Of a stretch of 64,000 nucleotides of DNA, positions 19,977-29,900 are shown one piece after another. Below the pieces are notes generated by a model. It did no database searches and was not told the DNA's origin. It saw only the letters and a list, made by a program, of their open reading frames with translations. Location of the stretch: assembly GCA_002102555.1 (NCBI GenBank), contig MCFL01000008.1:1-64000 (forward strand), read 5' to 3'. The translations under genes and the position numbers were made by a program. Numbering within the stretch: position 1 is the first letter of the stretch; each line of letters starts with the position of its first letter. Origin of the DNA: Catenaria anguillulae PL171. Lineage: Eukaryota; Blastocladiomycota; Blastocladiomycetes; Blastocladiales; Catenariaceae.

Positions 19977-22900
19977 TGCCAACGACACCCACGACTACAG
20001 CCAGCCAAGGACAAAACCACGCTCGGGCGATTCATTTTCATTCAAGACAACCCACAAGATCAAGGCGAATACTAACCAGAATTATCGGACAAACGTTCTT
20101 GTGGCAAATGTAGGGGTTCACAGGCAAACGACCGTCTCATCGCAACACTTAACCATGCAGCAGAAAGCGGAGTGGGTATTGTAATAACAACAGAAACAAA
20201 ACTCTCACACAAATCGTCCCGAGCACTTGATTGCCGCATGTTGAGCCAGGAGTGGATCGTGCACCTCGCGTATGACCAAGACAAACCCCAAGGATCAGGT
20301 GCTCTTGTCGCCGTTGAACCGGCGCTTGCCCGTCACACTTGCCACTGGACCCGATATGGCGGCTACGTTGTTGCGTTCAGCATCCAGGGGCGGTACCAGT
20401 ACAGATTGCGTGTTGTTGGAGTGTATGCGCCGCCGCAAGACGCCGATGCCCGAGCGTGGTACTAGAGGCGCTGAAACAGGAGACAGAGCGTTCGAATCGC
20501 ACGGGCGATTTGCTGTTGGTGGCAGGTGATATGAACGAGCGGGATGATGCGCCGAGCCGGCCGATTGAAAGGTTCTGCCTGGGAAACGGCTTGGTGGACG
20601 TGGCTCTACACCTTGACGCAAACGGCCCAACACATGTCGCCGTGGCCGGCTGGATCGCATCTACGCATCGCCGGGATTCCTGCACGACGTACACGCCCTA
20701 CTTGTGCAACCAGCCAGTGGCTTTGACCACTCCCGCCTCCTGCTACTGTCATCGCTGGCAGTCCGTTTGGACCGGAGCATTGCCCGCGCACAAGCAGAAG
20801 CCCGCCGAGCGGCAGCCCGATACGTTCTTGACACCGAGAAACTGACACCACAATCCTGGGCCAAGTATAGCAGCCGGGTAATCAGCGATCTTGGCCTGAC
20901 TCTGGCCGACGACGACACGTTTCCGTCATGGGTGGAAGCAGACGCGGTCCAAGCAGCAAGCACCCAGCCCGAAATCGATATTCTTGACTCATCAATCCCG
21001 ATCCAGACCCGGTGGGAGAAATTCCACAGAGTAGCCGCGCAAGCATTGGAAACAGAACTGCCAAGACGCAAACGCGGACCGGCACCAAGGCCCAATCACG
21101 CCCTGCGACCGAATCAGGACAAGTCGGACGCTTGCGTGGCGCTCATGGCACTAGATAAATTGTTGCGCGACCCGGAAGCGACGTTGAACGACGACGAGCG
21201 ACGACGAATCGAGGCGGTGCTGCCCGGAGTGGTGCTCCCTCTGGGTAATGTTGCGCTCATGGACGCACGGGCCCGTCTGGCGGAGCGAGTAATACAAGAG
21301 GCGGGTCGGCGACGCCGCGAGGCCATAGATACAGCGGTCAAAAGGCGGGTAGAGCGCTTTGCGACGAATCTGGGGTCCGTGGTGAGCTCGGTACTGGACC
21401 GGCAACGACCGGCGAGTTGCGTCGATTGTATCTTCGATGGGGACGAGCTGGTACTGGAGCCAAACGCCGTCAAGCAGGGCGTGGCAAGTGCGGTATCGGC
21501 AAACTTCGACTTCCAACAACCAGGTGACCCGCTCAATGCGTCGGATCCGATTCGGCAAGCTTGCCAACCACTGCAACATGTAGCGGCAACAGTTTGGGAT
21601 GGTGTCGAGCATGAGATCTCTGCGGTGGACGTCGCAGGAGCGCTGAACCGGGTGGATCTGGACAAAGCGCCAGGAGAATCGCAACTTGGGTACCGCCACT
21701 ATGCAGCACTGGGTACGGTGGGACACAAGGTACTTGCACGACTGTTCACCGACATGTACCAGGAAGGTTGGACCCCCAACGAGTGGCGCCACGGTGTCAT
21801 ATTCCTCACGCCGAAGAAACCCGAAGGGTATACCGGCGACGTCAACAACATGCGGCCAATCACGTTGCTCGAGTGCGCGTCCAAACTCTTCAATTCGATT
21901 GTGTGGAACCGCATCCAATCGGCAGCCGCAAAGCACAAGGTACTACGAGGTGCAAGGTTCTCGGCGCTTCGAGGTACGGACACGAGGCTACCAGTGGACG
22001 TGTTACATGGTTTAGTGGCGCAGGCGCAAGCGGCGGACTCGGACGAGGCGTTGTGGGCGTACTCAGAGGACAAGTCAAAAGCCTTCGACACGGTCCCGCA
22101 CCGACTTGTGCGACTGGCACTTGAGCGCCTACGTTTGCCCGATCGATTCATCAATTTTACTGCCGCAACTTCTTGCAAGATCGTACAGCCTCGTCATCAC
22201 AGCCTTTGGCAAGACCGACAAGTTCAACCTTCACCGAGGCATACCGCAAGGTGCCGTCGAGTCGCCGTTCCTCTGGAACGCGTTCTACGACATTTTGTTG
22301 TGCGCGGTCGAGGACGCCTGCGAGGGCGTGAATCTCGAAGTGCGAGTGCCGAAGGTCGACGTGGGGTCGCGGGTGGGCGACTCGGAGGTGGTGGCAACGC
22401 GAAAGTACGTCGCGATTGGTTACATTGACGACGCCATCTTCTTCGCCAAGTCGAAAGAGGACCTGCAGCGGGTGGTCAACTTGGTGGACGAGTTCAATGA
22501 ATTGGCTCGCATCAAGGCAAATGGGAGCAAAGGATTCGTGCTGGCATTCAATGCTCGCGACGGTGGGGAAGGCACAGTGATGTCGCAAGGTGTGGCGGTG
22601 CCCCGGGTGAGTAAAGGAGACGTGCGTCGGTACCTTGGTGTCTTCATTGATGGTACAGGGCCGAGGAGAGCGACCGAAAGAGCAATGCTCAGCTCGGTCA
22701 CTGGCGCCCTCAACGTGCTGCGGTCAAAGCGCATTCCGGCGCAGATCGCCACCTACGTGATCAACGCGGTCATTGTTCCATCGGCGGCCTACCGTGCCAG
22801 CGGCTTCATTCCTTCACCCTCGTTTCTCGACCGTCTTGACGCTAAACTACGCAATGCACTCAGACATGTAGCCCGCCTCCCGTCCAACACCCCAGCCCCG

Positions 22901-24896
22901 GTGCTTTACGACGAGTCTACGTACGGCCTGAAATCAATCGCACGTGCCTTGCTCTCCTCAAAGGCCTCTTGGCTCAGGTTTTGCCTGTCTCAGCCGACGA
23001 CAAGTGAACACTTCCACGTGGCTTGCGCCCAAGTTGCTCAAGCCCAGCGCGCTCTGCGCTGGTGGACCTCCCCGTTAGCATACCCACCACCGAGCATCCG
23101 CTCCCACGTCGCCCAAAGAGTCCCGTCGCCCATCATCAACATCTTGCCCCTTTTCTCGCAGTCGTTTTTGTCCATCCACCTCGTCGGTCGTGTTGATCCG
23201 TTCCTTGTCTCACCCACTGACGACATCCCCCTTGAGTCGGTTATTCCTTTTGACGTGTTGCACATTCTCAGACCCCACCTGCTCCGCTCCCGTGTTCTTT
23301 CCCTTTCCCCCCTGATCTCTACCATTTGTTTTTATGACCAAGACAGCACCACGACCCGGTTTGCAAACGCTGTAGCATCCACTCGTCGCCTCCTTGCGCC
23401 CCGGTGCCGAAGAAACGGGCGTATTTTTCACGCGCTCCAACGACTAGTCGATTGCGTCGCCGCGCGGTGCGCATCGCTCGGTCACACGCTCCACCCGCTC
23501 ACCGCGCCGCGCCATGTCAGGCAACCGTACTATCACGTCGGCCAGCTTTTCGTCTGGGAGAGCGACGGCGCCGTAGTCTTTGGCCTCTGTGCCGATGTCG
23601 ACCGCCGAAGTGACCCCAACGACACAATCCTTTTATTGCGACACCTCCGGCCATGTCGTTGCCCACTGGCCCACCAAGTAGCGCCCGAGCCTGGCTGCAC
23701 CCTGCTACACCTCTGCCTCGATTGCGACGACCCGCTCCAATGCAGGTTTGCGCACGACCGCCTCAACAGGCCAGACTGCACCACTGCGGTACTGCTTTCG
23801 CTTGCCCGGCCAGTCTCTGCTCTTCAATCAGTAGATCGACGGGACGGCCCAGTTGCCTTTTTGGTCCACGCTCCAGATTCTGCCCACCCACACCTGTGCC
23901 CATATGTCCAGCTGCTGCGAGAACCGATGTTTGGCGATCCCAACCGCGACGTGTCGGGCTCCGAGGACCGCTCAAGCGACAGCGACGATGACGACCCATT
24001 ACATGCCAGCGAGCCGGCTATTTTCGAGTACCCGCCAACGTCGAATCGTGGCCCATTCACACGGGCGATGCGGAAGGTGCTTGATTGTTGGACCGATGGC
24101 TCACTCCAGCCTGCCACCAGTGCCTCGGTAACGCTCATGGGATTTGGCGCACACTGCCCTGCACTTGGCATTGAGCTTTTTGGCCGCCTCCCCGCGGCAC
24201 CAGCCAGCTCGACTCGTGCCGAGCTTTACGCTGTCTGCGCGCTCGCTGCGTACCTGCCTCCAAGTTCTCGCGCCCGTGTACACTCTGACTCGGCAGCGGC
24301 GTGTCTCCTTGTCACCACCACACTCTCGGAACCCACCACAATCACCGCCGAAATGCGCTCGCCACCCACGCTGCTCGATCTCCTCCTTGTTTTGAGGGCA
24401 ATTGTGCGCCGCCGCAACCTGAGCATCACCATCGTCAAGGTCAAAGGCCACTCAGGAGACCGCAACAACGACAAGGCTGATCGACTTGCATCGCGGGGGG
24501 CATCTGCGCCTCGGGCGTGCAGGTTTAGCAAGGAATTTCTCGCAGAGATTGACTTTGGCGCACTGTTGCAGCTTGGGCACTTGCCAGTGTACACTAGCCT
24601 TGGCAAGACGCTCCAAGCGGCATCTCGAGCAGAAGCGAGGGTGCAGCTCGCAAGCCATGTGTACAAGCTCGTCCCGGAACCCGACATGCTCATATTTGCA
24701 AAGGCCATTCGTAGTGGCCGCAAGCCCGCCGCACGTGTCGCATCATTCTCCCTCGACTCTTTGGTCACTTTTCGCGTCAAAGTGCTCACGGGGCGGCTCC
24801 CAACGCTCGCCCAATTGCACATGTACTGGCCGGATCGCGCCCCGTCACCACTCTGCACACTGTGTGGCTCTTTGGATGACCAGCAGCATTGGGTGG
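19972..24896 (+). pseudogene. LINE ORF2: endonuclease, reverse transcriptase, RNase H
   Basis: EEP-type endonuclease: NVLVANV near 20090, TTETKL near 20190, VVGVYAPP near 20420, AGDMN near 20530, a split LDRIY near 20650, and a DHS triad at about 20725. Reverse transcriptase about 21640-22560 with TPKK, SKAFDTVPH, HRGIPQGAVESPF and a YIDDAIFF active site near 22420. RNase H about 24080-24520: D in CWTDGS, E in TRAEL, D in HSDSAA and D in NDKAD are all present. A C..C...H..C zinc-ribbon motif begins at about 24860. At least three frame changes (two in the endonuclease part before 20700, one near 22160) make it inactive. The ORF2 frame runs open across the end of ORF1 with no clear ATG of its own, so frameshifting or re-initiation is possible. 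Confidence 0.85.
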
Positions 24897-25108
24897 TGTG
24901 TATGGAAGGAGCGGTTGGCAACAGTGGGGAGGGAGGGGGAAAGGGAGAGTATGTAAGCCAATGGTGGTGAGAGCAAGTAATCAAGGTGAGGACAAAGGAG
25001 GCAGCATCAAGAATGTAGGTGGGGGGGGAGGTAAAGGCACGGGCGCAAGACAATCGATGGAGGGGAGTGGGGGAAAGAAGCAGTCCATGTGGGACATCCA
25101 ATCAGTTC
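24897..25108. other. purine-rich stretch, probable reversed LINE 3' UTR scrap
   Basis: The first 25 or so bases (GGAGCGGTTGGCAACAGTGG) match 60276-60300, inside the minus-strand LINE tail insert. The rest is G/A-rich with no gene. It joins the truncated LINE on the left to a reversed LINE copy on the right. Confidence 0.4.
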
Positions 25109-25449
25109 GTTTTTTTTTTTTTTTTTCCGTGGTTTCTGTTTTCAAAAGGAAGTTTGAAGGAGGGGTGAGGTAGGCGGGTTGAAGGCCATGGAGCTAGATT
25201 TGTGTCAGGGAGAGGACAGGAACAAAAGTCGTGTGGGCCCAGACAAGCTACGCACCACAACGCGGTTTGCAAAACGTTTTGCCAATGGCTGGAGTCCAAA
25301 AAGCGGTTGTGCCAGGCCCGGCACGGCACCAAGGTGATGCCAGAACGCCCAAGGAAGCGGCCTGATGTCGTCTTGGGCAGCACCAAGGAGGGGTGGGGCA
25401 CCAACAGCCAACTCGTGTGTGAAGTGGCATGCAATTTCAGCTGCAGACA
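25109..25449 (-). mobile_element. 5'-truncated LINE, reverse orientation
   Basis: A poly-T run at the left edge (just before 25128) marks the 3' end. On the minus strand about 25440-25205 reads ACHFTHELAVGAPPLLG... which matches the C-terminal LINE segment HFVHEVHVGSRPLLG at 47880. Target duplications were not identified. Confidence 0.7.
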
Positions 25450-25834
25450 CAGGCGCCGCTACTTGATGTTGTTGTTGACCTTTGGTCGTTGCCGGAGCAT
25501 GGTGGTTGTGGCTCGGTACTGCCGGACAAACAGAACGTGTTTTTCAATGGGGTCCTGTTGGTGCGCGCGGCGGCGTCGCTTCAAGACGCCAACCCCATTC
25601 TTCTCGAGCCCGTGTGTGCCAATTTATTGTTGAGCCCAAGTGGCGGCAAGACAGTGGATGTGGAGCGTGCCGGTGATGCCGGTCAAGGGGGGACAAGGAC
25701 AACATGACCGCCATGGAAGACGAAGAGCACCTGGACGACAACGGCAGTGAGTCAAGCAACAACGACATTGCCAAGGATGATCAGCACCTCACACCAAATC
25801 ATTGCAAGCATCGGGCCAAACAGCGTCCGTTGAA

Positions 25835-26195
25835 GCCAGTGGTTTTGGCATAGTGGCAACACTCCCACCTTGCAAGGCGAAGGTCGTGGGTTCGAACCCC
25901 ACCCAAGTCATCTGGTGCACATGTGGCTGCTTGGTCTCTGCTCCACATTGCCTCCTTCTGTCCCCTGGCCTTCCGGCCCCTGCACCTGCATTGCTTGCAT
26001 TCTTGCTTTGCCCACCCTCTGTTGGTGGTTGTACAAGACCGGAATCAAGCCAAAGGTCCGAGGCCCCTAAGCAAGTACCCAAGTGCCAAGTCCAAGGAGT
26101 TGTGTGTTTGTGTGTATGAGCTTGTGTCTTTGTGTATCAATGGTTAGATCTCCCCCAGTACATAGGCTGCTTGTATTTTAAAAAAAAAATATAAA
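25835..26195 (+). mobile_element. tRNA-derived SINE (family 1), full length
   Basis: Flanked by a perfect 17-bp duplication AAACAGCGTCCGTTGAA (25818-25834, 26196-26212). The head has an A-box TGGCATAGTGG and a B-box GGTTCGAACCCC. The body is about 280 bases and the tail is A-rich. RNA polymerase III transcription is expected from these boxes. Confidence 0.92.
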
Positions 26196-26274
26196 AAACA
26201 GCGTCCGTTGAATTTCCGCGAGCTCGACCTGCGTCGTTGTGCCATTGCCATGTGGATCAAGGAGAGTGTCATGT

Positions 26275-26650
26275 CTTTTTTTTTCAATTGTACCTCAGGA
26301 CAATTACACATATGATAGTGACTTTCAAGAACACACAACACAAACTTGGGGCTTGGGGGATGAACTTGTTCGTCTTGTGCTTTGACATAGCCAGGAACAT
26401 GGGTGGAACCGAGGATGCTTGCCAAGAGGGGGCTCAGATTTTTGAGTTGAGTGGGCGGGATCCACCCCGGCAGCTTGGACCCGAAACAACGAAATTTAAC
26501 TTGTGCTTGGCAACCAAACCAAATCCACACACAAGCGAGTGGCAAGGACTATAGAAACACTATACCAGAATCGCCGCCTGTGGGGTTCGAACCCACGACC
26601 TCCACAGTGGACGCCCGGCGCCTTAACCACTGGGCCACGACAGCCCCGGT
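26275..26650 (-). mobile_element. second tRNA-derived SINE family
   Basis: Poly-T at the left edge is its 3' end; the tRNA-like head is at the right. On the minus strand the head reads GTGGCCCAGTGGTTAAGGCG (A-box-like) then GTGGGTTCGAACCCCAC (perfect T-arm and B-box). The duplication is 12 bp with one mismatch, AGAGTGTCATGT at 26263-26274 and AGAGCGTCATGT at 26651-26662. The body is unrelated to SINE family 1. Confidence 0.8.
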
Positions 26651-27235
26651 AGAGCGTCATGTTGTACCCCAATATGGCGCGCATGTCATTCACGGGCGTA
26701 CCGGCCACCGTGTTGTTCGAAGCCGCCAAGGCCATGGCTGAAGGCAACGTCTCCGACAAGGCGCTTGAGGCCATTTGGTGGACTGAGGCTGTCGTTGGGT
26801 TCGTGCCTGATGTGCCTTACACCTCGATCAAGCAGGTGCCGCCGGTTTGTGACCTTTGCTCTGAACCCAAAAAGGTCAAGGACATTTTCGACTCGCCCGA
26901 ATGGTTGTTCTGGTAGCAGGCCATGAATGACGAAGTTGGCGTAATGACTGAGCTCAACATGTACAAGGAATCAGCCAAGCCAGACGGCGAGTTGGTCGTC
27001 GGTAGTCGATGGGTGTTCACTCGCAAGATTGATATCAAGGCTGGACAAGTTCGACGGTACCGTGCGCGACTGGTTGCGCAGGGTTTTACTCAACAACATG
27101 GCCAGCATTTTGACAGGACGTGGTTGCCAGCTGTCCGTTGGGACACGCTGCGGGTCATGTTGGGCGTGGCATCAGCAAAAGGATACCACATGCGAACCAG
27201 CGACATTGCAAAGGCGTACCTCAACGCGGGTTTGG

Positions 27236-28077
27236 CTGCACCAATTCAAAAGCCACCAACACTTCGTTTGTCACTTGCAGCCTCACACTTTGTCCACGAG
27301 GTGCATGTAGGATTGCGCCCACTGCTTGGCTCTGCATCAGACTCAATTGCACCTGTATCGCTTGGCGAATGGCGAGTCCACAGCGCGTTCCCCGGACTGG
27401 TAGTCCCCAGATTTGGCTTCTCAGAGTCACGGCATCGCTTTGCAACCCGCCTTGGGGTACAAATGGATCCCCACCAAGTTTTTGTTCCATCTCTTTCACA
27501 TGCTGCTCTTCATTACTGACCTGATTGGCAACCTTTCCTGCCCTTCCTCCAAGAAACGGATCATCCCTGCTCAGTTTATCTCTATCCTCCTTCCACGACC
27601 CTCTGTTCTCTGATTTGATTAACCTCCCTCCTGCAGTCTGTAGTTGCTGTTTGTCTGCTCGCCTGATGCTGTGTTCCAGTTAACTTGTCCTCTTCTTGTT
27701 TGTTGAGTTTTGAGCAGTCTCAATGTGGCTCCATCTGTATTCTCTTGATCTTATCCTTCTTGCTTTTCCCCCTCATCCCATGTTCCCCTCTCCTATGCCT
27801 CATCCCACATTCCTTTTATCACCCTTTCTCTCCCTTTTGCTCATCTCATTTCCCATCTCATTTCCCATCCCATTTCCCATCCCATTGTCCCCACTCCCCA
27901 ATCACACCATGGCCTTGTGCCTATTACCAATTGCTTGCACTCTATCCTACTTGCTTTTGCCATTTCTATGGGTGTATTTGGACCTCTATCCTCCCAGCTT
28001 CTGTAATTTCACAAAGCACAAAGCGTTGGTTATGTCCGTCATAATACATGTAACAGCGATTTAAAAAAAAAAAAAAA
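27236..28077 (+). mobile_element. 5'-truncated LINE, young
   Basis: Perfect 15-bp duplication TCAACGCGGGTTTGG (27221-27235, 28078-28092). It contains the last 95 or so codons of ORF2 (APIQKPPTLRLSLAASHFVH...), a stop at 27517-27519, a 540-base C/T-rich 3' UTR ending AATACATGTAACAGCGATTT, and poly-A. It is nearly identical to the 3' end of the copy at 46701-48667, so the source LINE was recently active. Confidence 0.92.
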
Positions 28078-28173
28078 TCAACGCGGGTTTGGACTTCATT
28101 ATCTACATGGCAAAGCCCGAAGGATTCGATGATGTGGCAGGCATGGTATGGATGCTCAACAAGGCTGTGATTA

Positions 28174-28348
28174 ATAGTTTTCGGCGGGTACAATATGTTT
28201 TTTGGCGGGTAACATATGGCATTGGGCGGGTACAATTTTGGACTTGGCGGGCAACTTTTTGGACATAGGACACGGCGGGTAAGCAATAGGACTTGGAGGG
28301 TAAGTAATAGGACTCGGCGGGTAAGTTGGATCCAGCAATTTTTTTGAC
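28174..28348 (+). repeat. MULE left TIR with 22-bp internal repeats
   Basis: Inverted partner of 36765-36985. The inner part has three units of the GGCGGGTAAGCAATAGGACT type; the right repeat has five, so unit number differs between ends. Confidence 0.85.
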
Positions 28349-28552
28349 AAAATGTTGAGCTTCTGCTGATCTGACTGAGGCAGACAGTCAGAACATCGCT
28401 TGACTATTAAGGGAACAATACATAAGTATTTTAAAATACTGTACAAGAATGAGGATGCTATGGAGATGTTTGACATGAAGGGAGCAATGAGGAAGAGGCA
28501 TGGTAACGTCAACACCAAAAACAAAGCAAATAATGGAGCACTCTCAAAACAA

Positions 28553-29290
28553 TCAATCCATTGAAAGTGCAGGGCCAGAGTTGCGAGGGCGACCACCACG
28601 ACTTGCACCAGGCTTGCCCCGACTTTGCATTAACACCAAGGTTGGAAGGGCAGGATGAAGCTTTAAAGCATACCGAGCAGAAGAAGCAAGAATGTGGTGG
28701 CACCATCCGTTTCGAAACGCATAAAGGCACTCGCAAGTAGGGAGCTCCGCGTCCATGGTGGTTTGGCGAGGAACAACTTGAACTGTCTCCGGAATCTCCT
28801 CGCTGGTTACCCCACGGACACCATCGGCAGAGCCACCATATGCAAATGACGGAATTGCTGCAGAGTACGTGATCGTCCAATGGTGTTGGCTGGCTCGACG
28901 GGAAACATCATGAGTGTTGTCGACTGCCCAGCGATGTGCCTCGTCAATGTCGGAAGCCTGTCATGATAAGGAATTCAGTCAGTGTGGAAGCCATGGATGA
29001 AAGGATGAAACAGATTGAAACAACTTGGAAGCAATATACGGGAACCTACGGGAGAAGGCGAACAGGTGCTTCAAACAAAGGTTGGCGATTGACACATTGC
29101 ATACTGCAATTGACCGCATCCACCAGTGATTGTGCAACCGCCATTTTGAACTGCTTTTTGAATACAGAGTGCTTGGCTTCAAGTGTGTTGTTTGTCCGTA
29201 CAACACCAGCCGGGTAGTCAAACACACGCCAACGGAACCATCGTGAAACAGACTTGTTGGCAGCAACAATTTGATCTTGATCAGGCCCAG
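28553..29290 (-). pseudogene. MULE transposase, C-terminal part with SWIM finger
   Basis: On the minus strand, 29290-29046 has VRTNNTLEAKHSVFKKQF, the TNN..E block that follows the catalytic core in MULE transposases. After a probable intron, the last exon (about 28953-28553) carries CECLYAFRNGWCHHILAS, a SWIM-type C-x-C...C-x-H finger used in DNA binding, and a basic tail with GRPRNSG (AT-hook-like). It is separated from the core at 35047-36004 by the copia A insertion. Confidence 0.8.
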
Positions 29291-29295
29291 CACGT

Positions 29296-29634
29296 TGATC
29301 GAGGGGCGTGATGTGATGATCGCTCATGTCTCACGTCACGTCTCCATCCCTCCCTGATCGGCCCTGCCGAGATTGTGTGCTCTTGTGACTTCTTGTTAGT
29401 CCCAGCCATTGCTGCGGATTGTTGTTGCCATTTGAGTTTCCCGCTCTTGTTGTTTTCCTCGTCTCCATGTGCTCCCCATTCCCTCACTCCCGTTTTCCTA
29501 CTCACTCCCAAGTGTCTGTTGCGTGTTGTGTTTACACCTCAAATACGGGTTGCACCCCGGCTTCCCAAATATAGTTCAATATGGTTGTTCGCTAGCATTG
29601 TCTTCCACTGTATTCATTAGTCCCTACTACACTA
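29296..29634 (+). repeat. left LTR of copia A
   Basis: Begins TGATCGAGG and ends CTACACTA; 337 of 339 bases match 34708-35046. Confidence 0.95.
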
Positions 29635-29649
29635 GGTTATGAGCCTGGG
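29635..29649 (+). other. primer-binding site, half-tRNA-iMet-like
   Basis: GGTTATGAGCCTGGG directly follows the LTR. The first 11 bases are complementary to the anticodon arm of initiator tRNA-Met (GGCTCATAACC), the primer type known for copia and Ty5. Confidence 0.7.
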
Positions 29650-29900
29650 TTGAACACTTCCAACCCGTCTGACCGACTTCCCCTTCACAGTCCACACACC
29701 CACATTCGATTCACATTCATTCGTCTGTTGCTGCTGTCTCTCGCCAACCCGTTTGCATCCTGGATCCCATTCATCCAAATTCTGTCTGTCGCAAACGTAT
29801 GCACCTTTGCTCGGTATCAATTGATCCAAACTCAGTGTGCAATTCTTTCTGACTCGGTAAGGTCAACTATTCATTAGGGCCAGACTAGTCACACATCATC

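Larger units (their letters stand above)
18111..24896 (+). mobile_element. LINE with ORF1 and ORF2 (I/Tad-like)
   Basis: 5' UTR 18111-18230, intact ORF1, then ORF2 with endonuclease, reverse transcriptase, RNase H and the start of the C-terminal zinc-ribbon region. It stops abruptly after DDQQHWVVC at 24896, where other copies (47450) continue CPEL. The real 3' end and poly-A are therefore missing and unrelated sequence abuts. ORF2 carries several frame changes, so the copy is dead. Confidence 0.88.
25450..28173 (+). mobile_element. Ty1/copia relic 'D' with three nested retroposons
   Basis: Similar to copia A from the region downstream of integrase (GSVLPDKQNVFFNG against the A segment at 32450) through the start of reverse transcriptase (SRWVFTRKIDIKAG at 27005; DIAKAYLNAGL at 27203) to LNKAV near 28160. 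It is interrupted by a SINE, a second SINE and a LINE, each with its own duplication. It ends where the MULE inverted repeat begins. It is broken (a few breaks besides the insertions) and has no LTR in view. Confidence 0.8.

Noticed and set aside
26571-26650. Minus-strand tRNA gene
   Set aside because: The T-arm is perfect but acceptor and anticodon stems do not pair, and a body, poly-A tail and duplications show it is a SINE head.
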